From Prunus persica (Eukaryota; Streptophyta; Magnoliopsida; Rosales; Rosaceae), in the NCBI RefSeq assembly GCF_000346465.2, contig NC_034014.1:18797956-18861955 (forward strand): a stretch of 64,000 bases of DNA, in the 5' to 3' direction. This document shows positions 24,278 to 35,626 of this stretch, one piece after another. Position 1 is the stretch's first letter. Every line of letters begins with the position of its first letter. The position numbers and the translations under genes were made by a program. The notes under the pieces were generated by a model. That model searched no databases. It was not told where the DNA came from and saw only the letters and a program-made list of their open reading frames with translations.

Positions 24278-24854
24278 CCTGTCACCACTGTCAAGACAAA
24301 GACAACACCAACCACTTAGAATACTGCAAAAACAATCAAATAAAACAAACATAAAAAACAGACCTAGATCCAAACAGATCTAGACTATCTGGGGAGGAGA
24401 AGGGGAGGAGAAGAGGGGATGAGAGGAAGGAAAAAGATGGGAGAAAAAGAAGGGGAGATGAGGAAAGGAAAGGGAAGATGGGCGGTGGAGAGGAGGGGCA
24501 GTGGTCACCTCCCCCCTTAGCTTCCTTGCGGTTGATTATCGACAAGGAGAAAAAGAACCAGAGTACGGCTAAGGTTGTTTAGAGGTTTTTCTTTTTAAGT
24601 GACCAATATTAAGACCCTGTAGTGCATTTAGATGTTGCTTTGCAACTTCAATCTTTACTAACTATAATGAGTATAAAATTGACGGAAGCAGTCCATCAAA
24701 TCCTTCAAGAGTCAATATGGAATTCTACAAAAGTTTATCATTTAATTAAGTTTGTGTAACTCTTTAAGGGGCTTGTATCCCCAAAAAAAGAAAAAGTATG
24801 TGCAACTCTACATGAGCCCAAGTCCGTAGAGTTTATAAAAGTCAATAATAATAA

Positions 24855-24995
24855 GAGTGCTACTATTTCCACCCACTTATTCTATTTCCCACCTACCTCA
24901 TCTTCCCACCCATTATATAAATTTGAAAAAATACAATACTATCTTTCCACCCACCATTATTCCTAAAATGTCCTTTGATTATTAATTCAAGTAAA
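24855..24995. mobile_element. Truncated relative of the 20446-21179 element
   Basis: GAGTGCTACTATTTCCACCC and the next about 130 bp align with the left end of the nested element, including CCACCCACCATTATTC and TTTGATTATTAATTC. The right part is missing. Confidence 0.7.
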
Positions 24996-25444
24996 TTTCC
25001 CTTTTGAGCTGGTATAACATAAATGCTCTTCCCACAGTCCTAATTCTACATGTCTGGAAGGGATCCTCATTTGCTAACCCATTTTATGCTTCATTCTTCT
25101 GCCATTATTGCCTCAGTTAGAAGATAGAGTTCAATGCTATTTTTAGTTTTGTTCAAATTTTTTGATGTTCTGTTTCTTTACTTTAGAATTAATTTTAGAA
25201 ACTTGCTTTCGATCATATGGGAAATCACTAAAGGGATGTTGATAATTATTAGTGTTCCAAAGCTCGTCCAATTCTTCTTATCTCTACAATTCTTTTCTTT
25301 CTTATTGTTATTGGTTCCTCCATCGGTTTTTTTCACAATTCTTCTTGAACATTTGGTGTTGCACATTACATTTTGCATCTTCCTTCAGAGTTAGAATCGC
25401 TGCAATCAATATGAAGAAAGCAAACCCAGAAAAAGAGTTATAAC

Positions 25445-25927
25445 TGTTGATGCTCTTTTTGGGTATCAACTTAAGTAGATGTGGAGTGATGGATGGTGTG
25501 TGGAGACGTGGGCCTTCAGCATGTGTGTAAAGATTTGGGCAAGCAATAAATATACAGAAGACGAGATATACGTGGTTCACCCTTAATGAATGAGCTACGT
25601 CTACGGAAAAGGATGTTCTCATTATGGTAATATTTGTTTACATTTGTACAAAGGGATTAAACCCAAAGATAAAGGGAAGATGGCCCAAGGCCTAAGGTAC
25701 AAAGCCCAAGAATTCAAGACCCAAGACCTCTTTCCAAGTGAAGAGTAGTCTTCTTTTATACGTGAAGGAGAGTCTCCACCTCTTGTAGTCTTCCAATGTG
25801 GGACTCCTTGCCTTGCTTAGAGTTGTGACTTATGATAAAGCTTTTTTGGCTAAGGTGATGGCCTTTCAAAGCATGGCACATGAATGATCTAGCCTAATTA
25901 GTTGCTCGGTTAGTTACGGTACAAACA
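25445..25927. mobile_element. Solo LTR with exact 5-bp target duplication
   Basis: It starts TGTTGATGCTC and ends GGTACAAACA, a TG...CA unit of 483 bp. Both flanks read ATAAC (25440-25444 and 25928-25932). The inner ATACGTGGTTCACCC resembles a block I know from plant LTRs. There is no internal region. Confidence 0.85.
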
Positions 25928-25932
25928 ATAAC

Positions 25933-26807
25933 GAAACAAAAATCTATTGATCAATATCTTCAAAACTAAAAAGCTATTAACCAAACCCAACAAACACGAA
26001 AAACCCCAATTCTCAAATCAAACTAATATCATTTACTGAATACCATCAATCAAAACCATCAAAAATCCAAAACCCCATCTCCAAATGGTAGCACTCTAAT
26101 AATAATAATAATAATAATAATATTTTAACTGTGCAAAAGTCAATCAATTAAAAATCTTCTGCATAAGTTTTGATAAATCTGAATTCATTACACATTTAAA
26201 TAAAATCCTTAAACAAATATTGTCGAATGATAGATTGCTTGGTTTTAAATTTTCATGTAAAATAAAATCAATTTCTTTTGAAAATAACTATTTAGAAAAG
26301 AAAAAAATGCAATGCAAAGTCGCTCTATTAAGAGGAGTATACTTTTCATTGAACGAACAGACATAATGTCTTAGCCACAAAAAAACTTTCACTTTTAGAA
26401 AAAGCCAAAGCTTTTTCAAAAAAGACAGAAAAACCTCCCAACTTTCAAACCAAAGACATGCAAATGTAAAGGATTCATTAGGAAATTCAAAAATAAATAA
26501 GGGTAATTTTGTCCATTTTGGCTTCTTTTAAAAAATCTCTCTCCTTTGGCCTTTTTCAAAGTCTCCCTAATTTAATGTTATAGCTTTCAAAAAAAAAAAA
26601 AATTGTAAATTTAACTTGTTCTTCTCTTATGCAAACCTCCATATGTTAGTACTTTACGGACACCATTGTAAACATATAGGAAAGCAGGGAGGGCTAAAAG
26701 AAAATACATATATATATAGTTTCCTTCTATTGAGGAATCCTTCAAATAATTTTACTTAAATTAGGTCTTCTGACTAGGCATCAGAAAAAAAAATTTCAAA
26801 CTACTTA
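25933..26807. other. AT-rich intergenic DNA, no gene
   Basis: An (AAT)n microsatellite lies near 26096-26122. CTTCTCTTATGCAAACCTCC near 26622 resembles the 5542-5674 MITE terminus. Nothing else is recognised. Confidence 0.5.
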
Positions 26808-26810
26808 TAA

Positions 26811-27155
26811 GAGCATCTCCAAGGGAGATGTCAAATATCAAACATCAAATTTAAATTTGATGGCTAATGTGACAATTTGACATCTTACAAAGCTTTACAC
26901 TCCATCCGAAATATCAAATTAAATTATTATTTTATTACATTTTAGTGTTGATTCATTTTTAATTAAAAATAAAAGAAAAGAAAAAATAATAAAATATTAA
27001 TTTGACATCTTACTTTTGGGATGTCAAAAATAACATCTCAACCTCCAGCCTTCATTCCACGTCAGCTTTGACACATCGGTTAGAGTGATGTGAGATATTA
27101 TTTCTAACTGTTAAATATTTATGTGGCACGTTTGACACATTAGTTGGAGATGCTC
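26811..27155. mobile_element. Tourist-type (PIF/Harbinger) MITE with TAA duplication
   Basis: GAGCATCTCCAAGGGAGATG at the left pairs with TTGGAGATGCTC at the right. TAA flanks both ends (26808-26810 and 27156-27158). At 345 bp and non-coding, it is a classic Tourist MITE. Confidence 0.9.
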
Positions 27156-27158
27156 TAA

Positions 27159-28741
27159 CCGAACATATTACTTAAATTAGGTCTTCTGACTAGGTTGTCA
27201 CTGCTCATATCCGGGGCAAGAAAACAACTCGGGCTTTCTACCTATAGATTCTTTACTCTTCTACATTCTTAAACCATGGAGAGGTCGAACATGGGGCAGA
27301 AGTAGGCCTGGGCTGCTTTGTTTGGGCTTTTCGGCTTTTGTGGTGCTTCCCACTCTTAATTAATATATATATAAAACAAAGTATGCGTATATATTTTTTA
27401 TATATAAAAAGAGAAAAAACCCACCCCAAGTTCATCTTGAAATCATGGCTCCCATCTCTGGGGTCGAACCCTTATACAATTTACACCCAAAGAAAAAAAA
27501 AAAAAAAAAAGTACTCCCATATTGAGAAAAATGAAATACTCTTAAAGAAACACAACTGAATGTAGATCACTTGATCCCATGTGATGCATCGATTGCTGAC
27601 TCCAGACCCCAAGAAGTGTGCATCTAAAATATATATTATATGTGTTATGCACATGTTTTTCTTCATTTTTAGTGTGAAAGATGTCCACAATATAAGCAAA
27701 ATGATATTGAGCAATGAATAGAAGATGTTGGATACGACGATTTTGTCTCTAGGATCCACAACATGCAGTACAATTCCTCTATAATATATTTTGCAAAGCT
27801 TAGTCAACTTCGACTTCTTTGTCCATGAATCTGCTTCGTGAGATCATATATTAATTCTTTCGCATCCATCACTCTAGGTCATGCACATGCACGTATAAAT
27901 GTAGTAGGTAGGTCTACAGTACTCAAAAGAGGAAGAAGAAAAATATCCAACTCTCTTCTTTAGGAATTGTGTAGTCAATACACTAATATAGGAGACAATT
28001 CCTACAGCCCCTAAGCCTTCTTCCTTGGGCATTTTTTTTATATATTTTTTTTTAAACAAAGAGATTAAGTTATAGATGTAATTTCCACAAAAGGTGCTTT
28101 CGAAACATATGAAAGTTCCCTTGATACAGGACATTTAAGAAGTTAAAGGAAAAGAAAAAGCCCCAACAACAATTTGTTGAATGTGCCTCCTACTCATAAG
28201 GTCCATTTTTTTCCCTTCTTCTTGTAATTTATTTTGCACTATTCTCCTTTCCGTAGGCATCAGGTGGTTAGGCCTCTTCTGATCAGGAGCGAATCCACTG
28301 TTTCTAAATTTGTGTTCCCTTCCATGTCCCTTCTCTAATTTGTTGACACATGTCAACTAGTATAACTGAGAGTTATAACTTTTTTATTTGAGAATCTTAA
28401 AAATTAAAAATATTAAAAACAGCCCACAATGCGCGAGCATGAATTATGGATATGTTTACGGTCACAAAAGTTTCTCTCCTATTTTGGTAATATGAATGTG
28501 AATGGCAGCGAATGTGAAAAGAACCTGGGTCAGACTTCCTCCAATCTTTCGCATGCAATAGATATAAGACAGGTTCTTATTTCATAATCTTAATTCATGC
28601 CCCAAATTTTATAAAATGCTGGCAGAAAATGGATCTTACTCCTTGCAGTTAATGCCAAGCGGAGGAAAGGGCACACGAAATGGCCCGCAAGACGCTCTCT
28701 AATTTCAATGGCGGTGCATGTGACTGATCCAAGACCCTCAC
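27159..28741. other. Intergenic, no supported gene
   Basis: AT-rich, with an A-run at 27493-27510 and T-runs near 28028. Short open frames here lack recognisable motifs. The last part is the Ole e 1-like promoter region. Confidence 0.5.
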
Positions 28742-28749
28742 TATTATAT
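28742..28749 (+). promoter_or_regulatory. Possible TATA box of the Ole e 1-like gene
   Basis: TATTATAT lies about 135 bp before the ATG at 28883. It is the best AT-rich core near the gene, chosen by position only. Confidence 0.3.
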
Positions 28750-28882
28750 GAATGCACTAAATCCCATTTGCTTTCACTTGTTTCTTCACATTTTACACTT
28801 CAGTTTCTTCGAGCATTTCCCTCCTCTCTTTGGACTTGGCTCAGCCAACACTTAATTGATTGCTGATTGTTTCTATTTAGCC

Positions 28883-29556
28883 ATGGCCATCTCTAGGGTT
28901 TTGTTGTTGTTTGCTCTCTGTGTGCTTCCGGGGCTTGTCAGCGCACGCACATTGGGCAACCCCTTCCACATCCAAGGCCGCGTCTACTGCGACACTTGCC
29001 GTTGTGGTTTTGAGACCACTGCCACCACTTACATTCCCGGTACTCCTTGTAACCCCATAAGTTTTCTATTTATGTTGACTCGCATATTGCATTTTCTGAT
29101 CACATAGCTAAACACATTATGTGACAGATGAGTCTTACCTGTTATGTACGGACGGAACAAACGTATGATGATTTTTCTAAACATTTTTGTTTGAATTGTG
29201 TGTTATGCTGTGCTTGTTAATTAGGTGCAACTGTGAGAATTGAGTGCAAATACAGGAACACCTTGCAGCTTGCTTACAGTGTTGAGGGAGAGACCGACGC
29301 AACTGGAACATACAACATTTTGGTTGAAGATGACCATGAGGACCAAATCTGTGAGTCTGTTCTTGTTAGCAGCCCAGTAAATGACTGTAAATCAGCAGAC
29401 CCGGGACGTAAACGTGCGAACGTGGTGGTCACCCGTTACAACGGCGTCGTTAAGGACAAGCATTACGCAAATAACATGGGATTCTTCAAGGATCAGCCGT
29501 TGGCTGGGTGTGAAGAACTGCTAAAGCAATACTTGAACTATGATCAGCCGGAATAG
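28883..29556 (+). CDS. Pollen Ole e 1-like secreted protein
   Basis: Two exons, 28883-29039 and 29225-29556, join in phase to give 162 aa. Residues 1-21 are a signal peptide (MAISRVLLLFALCVLPGLVSA). Mature sequence shows the Ole e 1 family pattern: IQGRVYCDTCRCGFETTATT, then PGATVRIECK at the exon junction, a VEGETDATGTY block, EDDHEDQICE, and NNMGFFKDQPLAGCEELLKQ near the end. Conserved Cys residues would form disulfides. The family includes LAT52-like pollen proteins and pollen allergens; function is usually extracellular and often in the pollen tube. Whether this copy is pollen-specific or allergenic cannot be read here. The start is the first ATG ahead of the signal peptide. Confidence 0.93.
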
Positions 29557-29969
29557 AGGAGGAGGAGCTATATACAGCCTTGTTAGTTCATGTGGGCAAT
29601 CTTAGATTTGAGCTATAATGCTGTTGGTTATATAAACCTATCATTGATCTCAATGATATATGGGTGTTGGTTCTCCGTCTGTCTTTAATTTGTTTAGTTT
29701 GTGGACGTTAATGTTTTAATCTTAATGTTCTGTTTCACTATATATGTATGTATTTTGGTCACTTAATTGTGGCTTTCAATATGGATGAACTTCTCTCCTT
29801 CTGCTAAATAATCATGATCAGTAACAAAAGAAAAAAACTATACACTAGAAAAGAAGAAACCTTTCATCTCCTCTCTTTTTCTTTTTTTTCAAAAATAAAA
29901 TATCAATGTCTTTCTTCTTTTTTTGGCAACAAAATCAATAGTATCTTTAAAAAAAAATGAGGTTTATAT
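29557..29969. other. 3' flank of the Ole e 1-like gene
   Basis: It probably includes the 3' UTR. No other feature is seen before the LTR element at 29970. Confidence 0.5.
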
Positions 29970-31021
29970 TGTGGGAGCAAATAAATCCGACATCCAATCA
30001 GAAGGCGCCACTTGGAAAAGAAGCTAATCCTAGAAATATATTATTTAAACTAATAAATCAAGTTTAATAATATATTTAAAGTGCTGCTAAACGAATCCTA
30101 AAATTAACTGAGTACACCTACCAAACTATTTATTGAATTACTAATTTATTCTATTATAAAATGACCAAAAAAGATATATTGAATTGTGAAACAAATATAA
30201 TTTTAATAAGTACTCTACTCACCATATTCAACACTAATAAAATAGCAACTGAACACTGGCGAAGGCACAAGGAGATGTCATTGAATGTTTGGGGTCCTGC
30301 ATTAAACTTGAATTGATTCTTGCGTTGAATTATTGTCTTGCCTTGAAACTTGTAAGATGCTATTTCTTTGTTCTATTTATCTGCTAAACTTGAATTATTG
30401 TCTTGCCTCCATGATTCCTTATTGTAGATGATGATTGACAACATATTGAAAATAAAAAAGAATACTGGTGTTGTTGTATAAGAAACGAGAAGATGATTTT
30501 TTAGAGACGTGGTTGTGGTTGCAACTGAGGTGATGTATTTTATTTGGTTCAGTTAATTCCACAGGCAGAACTACCTAGTGGGCTACACTGGGTTGTAGCC
30601 CACGTAGCTTTTTGGAAAAGAAAATTTTAAACTTATATAGCCCATTAGCTGAGGCTATCCTCTTGTGGCTTCTTGGTAGTTTCTTACGTAAAGAATTATA
30701 TCCTAATATCCGAATTGATCCCACATAATTAAGTATCCTCGATTATAATAAACTATGTTAACATAAAAAATATACATGTGAAACTTAGCCTAGCAGCAGT
30801 CCCAAAAAAGTTACATGTCTCCTTTTGTATTCTTTGTTATGAAAGTCTCATTTGTAAAATTTGTATCCCTAACTCTCCAATTTTAATATTTTCATTGATT
30901 TGTCTCCATAAGAGAAAGATTTGTCTCAATGAAATTCACCTTTTTACGAATAAGATGAAACGAAAATGTCACAAAGATATCATTTGATAGGTTGATTCGC
31001 AACAAGATGGATTCATATGAC

Positions 31022-31950
31022 CAGGCCTGGGCTCGGATCGGTTCGGAACGGTAGAAGGCTCTTCCGTTAACCAAACCAAAGACTTCGGTAGTCCATTTTC
31101 TCTTCCGTTAATCAAACCAAAGACTTTGGTAGACTTCGGATCGGTTAACCTAATATTCAGTTCGGATTGGTTCGGTACACCGGTAGTTCCGTGATAAAGA
31201 CATACTAATAAAAATACAATTTATAATACTTTCACATAACATAAGTTCTTGAATAAATACACCAAATCATCCTTGTAAAATATAAAAATCCAATAGTCTA
31301 ATTCATCCAAGTAAGAAATCAAATAACTTAGTCACTATATCATTCAATATATACTCAAGATGTATTGAGAGCCACTTGTGTTTGTTGTTTGAACATTTGA
31401 ATGTTATTTTTACTAAATTCTCTACATTTATGTAAATGATTTTGAATTTGTTTCTCGTTGGATTCTTTATTTTTTTCATGCTGAATACAACCATATAAAG
31501 AACATAAAATTTGGATCAACGTTTGTAAAGTTACAGGTAAAAAACTGGACAAAGGTCAAAACTAGAAAATATAGGAAATTCATAAATTCCTCTCTGACCA
31601 TAAAGTGCTATAGTACCCGGGTGATAAAGAAGTGATAGAATGGTAATAAAGCAGTGATACAATGGTGATAAAAAAGTGATACAGCAGTGATAAAGAAGTG
31701 ATAGAAAATGTTGATTGTATTTATCTTTAGTTCTTGTTTTGTATTTAAATAATAGAATAAGTATAAATATCAGATCGGTACGGGTTTCTATTGGGTTAGG
31801 AATATTATTTCCGTTAACCAAACCAAACATCTCGGTATGGATCAGATTGGAATAATTAAAATAAAAAAATAATTATTTAACCAAACCAAACCAAACCGTC
31901 GGTATGGTATGGTCGGTACACGGATAATTCAGATGAGATGCCCACCCCTA
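31022..31950. mobile_element. Non-autonomous hAT element with exact 8-bp duplication
   Basis: It begins CAGGCCTGGGCTCGG and ends GATGCCCACCCCTA. CATATGAC flanks both sides (31014-31021 and 31951-31958). The inner sequence is rich in GGTTCGG/CCAAACC blocks inverted between its two halves, a usual trait of this plant hAT group. A minisatellite of GTGATAAAGAA-type units lies at about 31620-31710. Confidence 0.88.
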
Positions 31951-32082
31951 CATATGACAATAACAAAATATTTCAATTATCTAAAGGATGTTAGTGTAAC
32001 ATCCCACATCGACCAACGGAGAGGGAGTGATGTGTCTTATATGTACATGCCCACCTTCATCTAACACGAGGTCTTTTGGGAG

Positions 32083-32178
32083 CTCACTGGCTTCAGAGTC
32101 ATGGAAACTCTGAAGTTAAGCAAGTTAGGGCTAGAGTACTCCTAGGATGGGTGACCCATTGAGAAGTTGCTCGTGAAT
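32083..32178 (+). other. 5S rRNA-like domain in Cassandra LTR1
   Basis: It includes AAACTCTGAAGTTAAGC and AGGATGGGTGACC (32144-32156), matching plant 5S box A and box C positions. Other bases differ from 5S rRNA, so it is a retroelement part and not a ribosomal gene. Confidence 0.85.
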
Positions 32179-32427
32179 TCCCAGAAACAAAACCGTGAGG
32201 GTAGAGAGGGGGCCCTAAGCGGACAATATTGTGCCACGACATAGCCGATCTTGGGATGTGACAATTTGGTATCAAAGCCACTCTGCCGTGTGATACGAGT
32301 ATGCCGACGAGGACGTCGGGCCCTTAAGGAGGGTGGATTGTAATATTCCACATTGACTAATGGAGAGGGGGTGATGTGCCTTATATGTACATGCCCACCT
32401 CTATCAAGCACGAAGCCTTTTAGGAGC

Positions 32428-32520
32428 TCACTGGCATCGGAGTCATGGGAACTCCGAAGTTAAGGGAGTTAGGACTAGAGCAATCCTAGGATGGGTGACC
32501 TACTGGGAAATTACTCATGA
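32428..32520 (+). other. 5S rRNA-like domain in Cassandra LTR2
   Basis: It holds GAACTCCGAAGTTAAG and AGGATGGGTGACC (32488-32500). It is slightly closer to 5S in the first block than the LTR1 copy. Confidence 0.85.
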
Positions 32521-34648
32521 GTTTCCAAAAACAAAACCGTGAGGGCAGAGAGGGGGACCCAAAGTGAACAATATCATGCTACAGCGGAGCCGATCCCGAG
32601 ATGTGACAGTCATGGCACAACTTCAATAGGTACACTTTCAGTTATGTTGTTAAATATAAATTCATTTTGATAATTTGTATTTTTTTATTGTATCTAATAT
32701 GTATTTGTTTTAAGTTAAAACTTATTGGAAATTAGTCAATGTAGCTATGAATTGCATGGTTTATTTGATTTAATGTATACTTTTGTTTTAGCCAAAAAAA
32801 TATAGCTAGCTCAACCGTCAAAAAATTCATGGTTTTGCCCTGTGGTGTTTGTGCACGTAGGACTTTAGCGTTTGAGGTATACAAGCTATTAGCTAAGTGA
32901 AACACGTTGGCGTTTGGTTTCTTTCACTTTGTGGTTGCTGGAGGAGCCGACTATTGGTGGGATATGTTTCTCTTTTTTTCTTTCCAAAGACTTTCAATTT
33001 TTTTTTCTTTACTTTGTGTGCTAGTGTATTAGAGTGTATCAGGGGTATTTTTGGTAGTTACACAGGATGTACTTAGTTAATATTACATTTTGATTAAAAT
33101 ATTATCGTGTACTTAGATCATAGGGTGTACTCAATTAATTTTGAGATTCGTTTAGCAGCACTATAAATTTAATAGAGAAGTTACCTATTTAAGTTGAAGG
33201 AAAAAAATTCTATAAATTCCCTCAATCAAATTATTCAAGAAATGAATAATTCTCTTTAAAGAGGATTATTCCCTCCTTAAATGGAAAAGAAGAGGTTACA
33301 AAGATGGAGGGCTATTTAAACAAGAGGAGAAGACAAAGAATGTAATTCTAAACTTCTTCCTAACTTGGGAAAACCCTAGAGATTACACACATACACACAC
33401 ACACACTCTCTCTCTCTCTCCCCCTAGCCGAATTCCCTTCTCCCTCTCACACTTGTGGTTGACCAGCCCAAACTGTCGCCATCTCTTACTTACTTGGCTC
33501 CCAAGCCACACATCTCTCCTGTAGAGAATTATCTCTGTCCTTTCAGTATATTATCTGCATCTTCTAAGACCATTTTACTGACTTAAACATCGGAAAGCCC
33601 TTGGCCACCACCACTCCGATGGTTCTCCATTGACCGCCATTTATCTTATAGGAATCTGGCAAGGGAATGGTCGAGAGAAAAGATTCATACGCAAATATTC
33701 TCCCGTGAGAAAATTGCACAAACATTTTGGTGCTTTCATTGAGAGCCTCGAAATATACTCAAAGCGAAGCTCACACAAATTTCAATAAGGAAATTTGTTT
33801 CCTTTCCATTTATCAAATCCATTCGAAGCACTTGAAACAACCATGGTAAAAAGTATCACCATGAGGAGCAAGACGATGGCCACAAACTCCACTGCGTCAC
33901 CAAGTCCCCACGGTCCCCACCTTACACCGAGACTAGCAATTCCTATGCTGCCGCTGCCGCCATGCTTGGACCAGTCTTGGAGCAGGTGTCACCACACCCA
34001 CCTTTGTCGCCTCAACCCCTAAACGTTGCACCTATTCGTGCTTCCGGAGACACTTTAGGTCATCATTAACTTGGCTCCACACAATTCTCTCATGCATGCC
34101 CAAACATCCATGCAGATCTCAATCGCAAGGTTGACGAGCTGACTAGGAGAGTTGAGGACCAAAGCAATTTGGTTGATTGGCTACTCAGGCATATTGATTG
34201 GCTACTCCAAGGAGAAAATAAATTCAACTCTCAAAGGGAGCCCAGCTACAATTAGGAATTAAAAAGCTCAGTGTGTATTTCACATCTCCTACATGCCCCA
34301 TGTGTGACATGCAGAAGCTGAGGAGCATTTGTGGGAGTAAATAAATCCAACGAACAATCAGGAGGCACCACGTGGAAAAGAAGCAAACCCTAGGAATATA
34401 GTATTTAAATAAATATTCTAATTTTATAATATATTCATTATGGGGATTACCTATTTAGATTGAGGGAATAAATTCCATAAATTCCCTTAATCTATTTATT
34501 TCCTTCCATAACTTCCTCTCAACTCAATTAATTAGAGAGGAATAATTCTTAATTATTCCTTCCTTAATTGGAAAAAGGAATGTTACAAGGAAAAGACATT
34601 TAAGCTAAAGTTGGAAGACAAAGAATGTAACTTTGGAAAACCCTAGAG

Positions 34649-34651
<3 letters not shown>

Positions 34652-34739
<88 letters not shown>
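34652..34739. repeat. (CA)n(CT)n(CA)n compound microsatellite in LTR2
   Basis: About 88 bp of CA, CT, then CA units. The matching place in LTR1 (about 33392-33422) holds a much shorter CA/CT run, so the repeat changed length after insertion. Confidence 0.95.
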
Positions 34740-35015
34740 TTACCTCTCTCCCCTGCTCGGCTCACATGCTACCCATCTCTTTCATAGAGAAAACATCTCC
34801 ATACCTTTCAGAAATACCCCATGATATTATTGACTTAGGCATGGAGGGCCCTTAGCCACCACCACACTGGTGTTTTTCTGATTGTTTTCTTGATCTTGAG
34901 GGGAATCTAAGGAGGGACGAGCGAGAAAGAATATTCATCTGTGAATATTCTCCGGTGAGAAATTTGCATGCACAAACATATATAACAAAGATTACAAAGC
35001 ACAACCCACAACTAG

Positions 35016-35154
35016 CAGAAAAACTTGTGTGAAACGGTAATAGCATTGTTTTGCTATCTCTAGCTAATCACAGACTACCACATGAAAAAGTTATCACATA
35101 TGGCATGTCATGATTGACCGGGGATAGCAAAACCGTTTCACACAAGTGTTTCTA
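35016..35154. mobile_element. 139-bp MITE with exact 9-bp target duplication
   Basis: AGAAAAACTTGTGTGAAACG at the left pairs with CCGTTTCACACAAGTGTTTC at the right, followed by matching TTTTGCTATC blocks. CACAACTAG flanks both ends (35007-35015 and 35155-35163). The 9-bp duplication suggests Mutator. Confidence 0.88.
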
Positions 35155-35626
35155 CACAACTAGTAAATCATAAAAGATTTTTATCACAAATGGTACCCGG
35201 ACTTTTCACAAGTTCTCATTTAAGTTCTCAAACTTTCTAATCAATCAATTTGGTCTTTAATATTTTGATTCACACATCAGTTTGGTCCCTCTCATCGCAT
35301 CTCGTCAAAATCTTCATTAAAATTGGTCTCTTACCAACTTTAAAGGGATATTTTCTTCAAAATACAACCTATCCACCTATGGCAGCTCACACATTTTGCT
35401 CAACAATGCTATCTTCTCTCTACATGGACTCCAAATATAAAACCCTAATTGGAGAGAATATGACCTTATTGAGCAAAAATTTGAGTTTTAAGACTAAAAC
35501 GAGCCATATTTAGTTGAAATATATGTTTAAAGTTGATGTGTACATTTTTGAACCCAAAAAAAAAAAAATTTGATGTGTACAGCTTAATTTGATTTGAGAG
35601 TTTGCGGACTAAAATAAGTACTTTTA

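Larger units (their letters stand above)
23419..25439. other. Repeat-rich DNA, no supported gene
   Basis: A direct repeat of GGGTTTTTAACTGTAGAC type occurs at 23449 and 23644. Open frames over 23830-24263 come from a tandem duplication rich in GCTGCTGCC codons and resemble no protein I know. GA-rich DNA lies at 24390-24500. Confidence 0.5.
31995..32608 (+). mobile_element. Cassandra TRIM retrotransposon
   Basis: Two LTRs (31995-32263 and 32339-32608, about 270 bp each) start TGTAAYATYCCACAT and end GATGTGACA. Between them lie a primer site TGGTATCAAAGCCA (32267-32280) and a purine-rich tract (AAGGAGGGTGGA) before LTR2; there is no coding sequence. Both LTRs carry a 5S rRNA-like domain. This is the defining build of Cassandra (family knowledge). 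Flanks GTTAG and GTCAT do not form a clean duplication. The LTRs differ at many positions, so the insertion is old. Confidence 0.93.
30080..33162. mobile_element. TIR element inserted in LTR1, carrying further insertions
   Basis: AGTGCTGCTAAACGAATCCT at the left pairs with ATTCGTTTAGCAGCACT at the right over about 38 bp (GAGTACACC inner end). It is the same family as 7435-8416. A diverged second repeat of TTAGTTAAT/GTGTACTTAG lies near 33075-33118. It separates two parts that together match LTR2, which proves it is an insertion. It holds a hAT element and a Cassandra TRIM. No transposase frame. Confidence 0.78.
29970..34978 (+). mobile_element. Full-length non-autonomous LTR retrotransposon with nested insertions
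   Basis: LTR1 is 29970-33724, split by the insertion at 30080-33162; LTR2 is 34330-34978 (649 bp). Without the insertion LTR1 is about 672 bp. Both start TGTGGGAG and end GCACAAACA. TATAT flanks both ends (29965-29969 and 34979-34983). TGGTGCTTTCATTGAGAGC at 33728 is a probable primer-binding site. The purine-rich AGCTGAGGAGCATT precedes LTR2. The 605-bp internal region has no polymerase and only short non-homologous frames, so this is a small non-autonomous element. Confidence 0.88.

Noticed and set aside
32083..32178. 5S rRNA gene
   Set aside because: It is inside a Cassandra LTR, occurs once per LTR and differs from 5S rRNA at many bases.
34633..34824. Open frame rich in His-Thr and Ser-Leu repeats
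   Set aside because: It is translation of the CA/CT microsatellite in LTR2.
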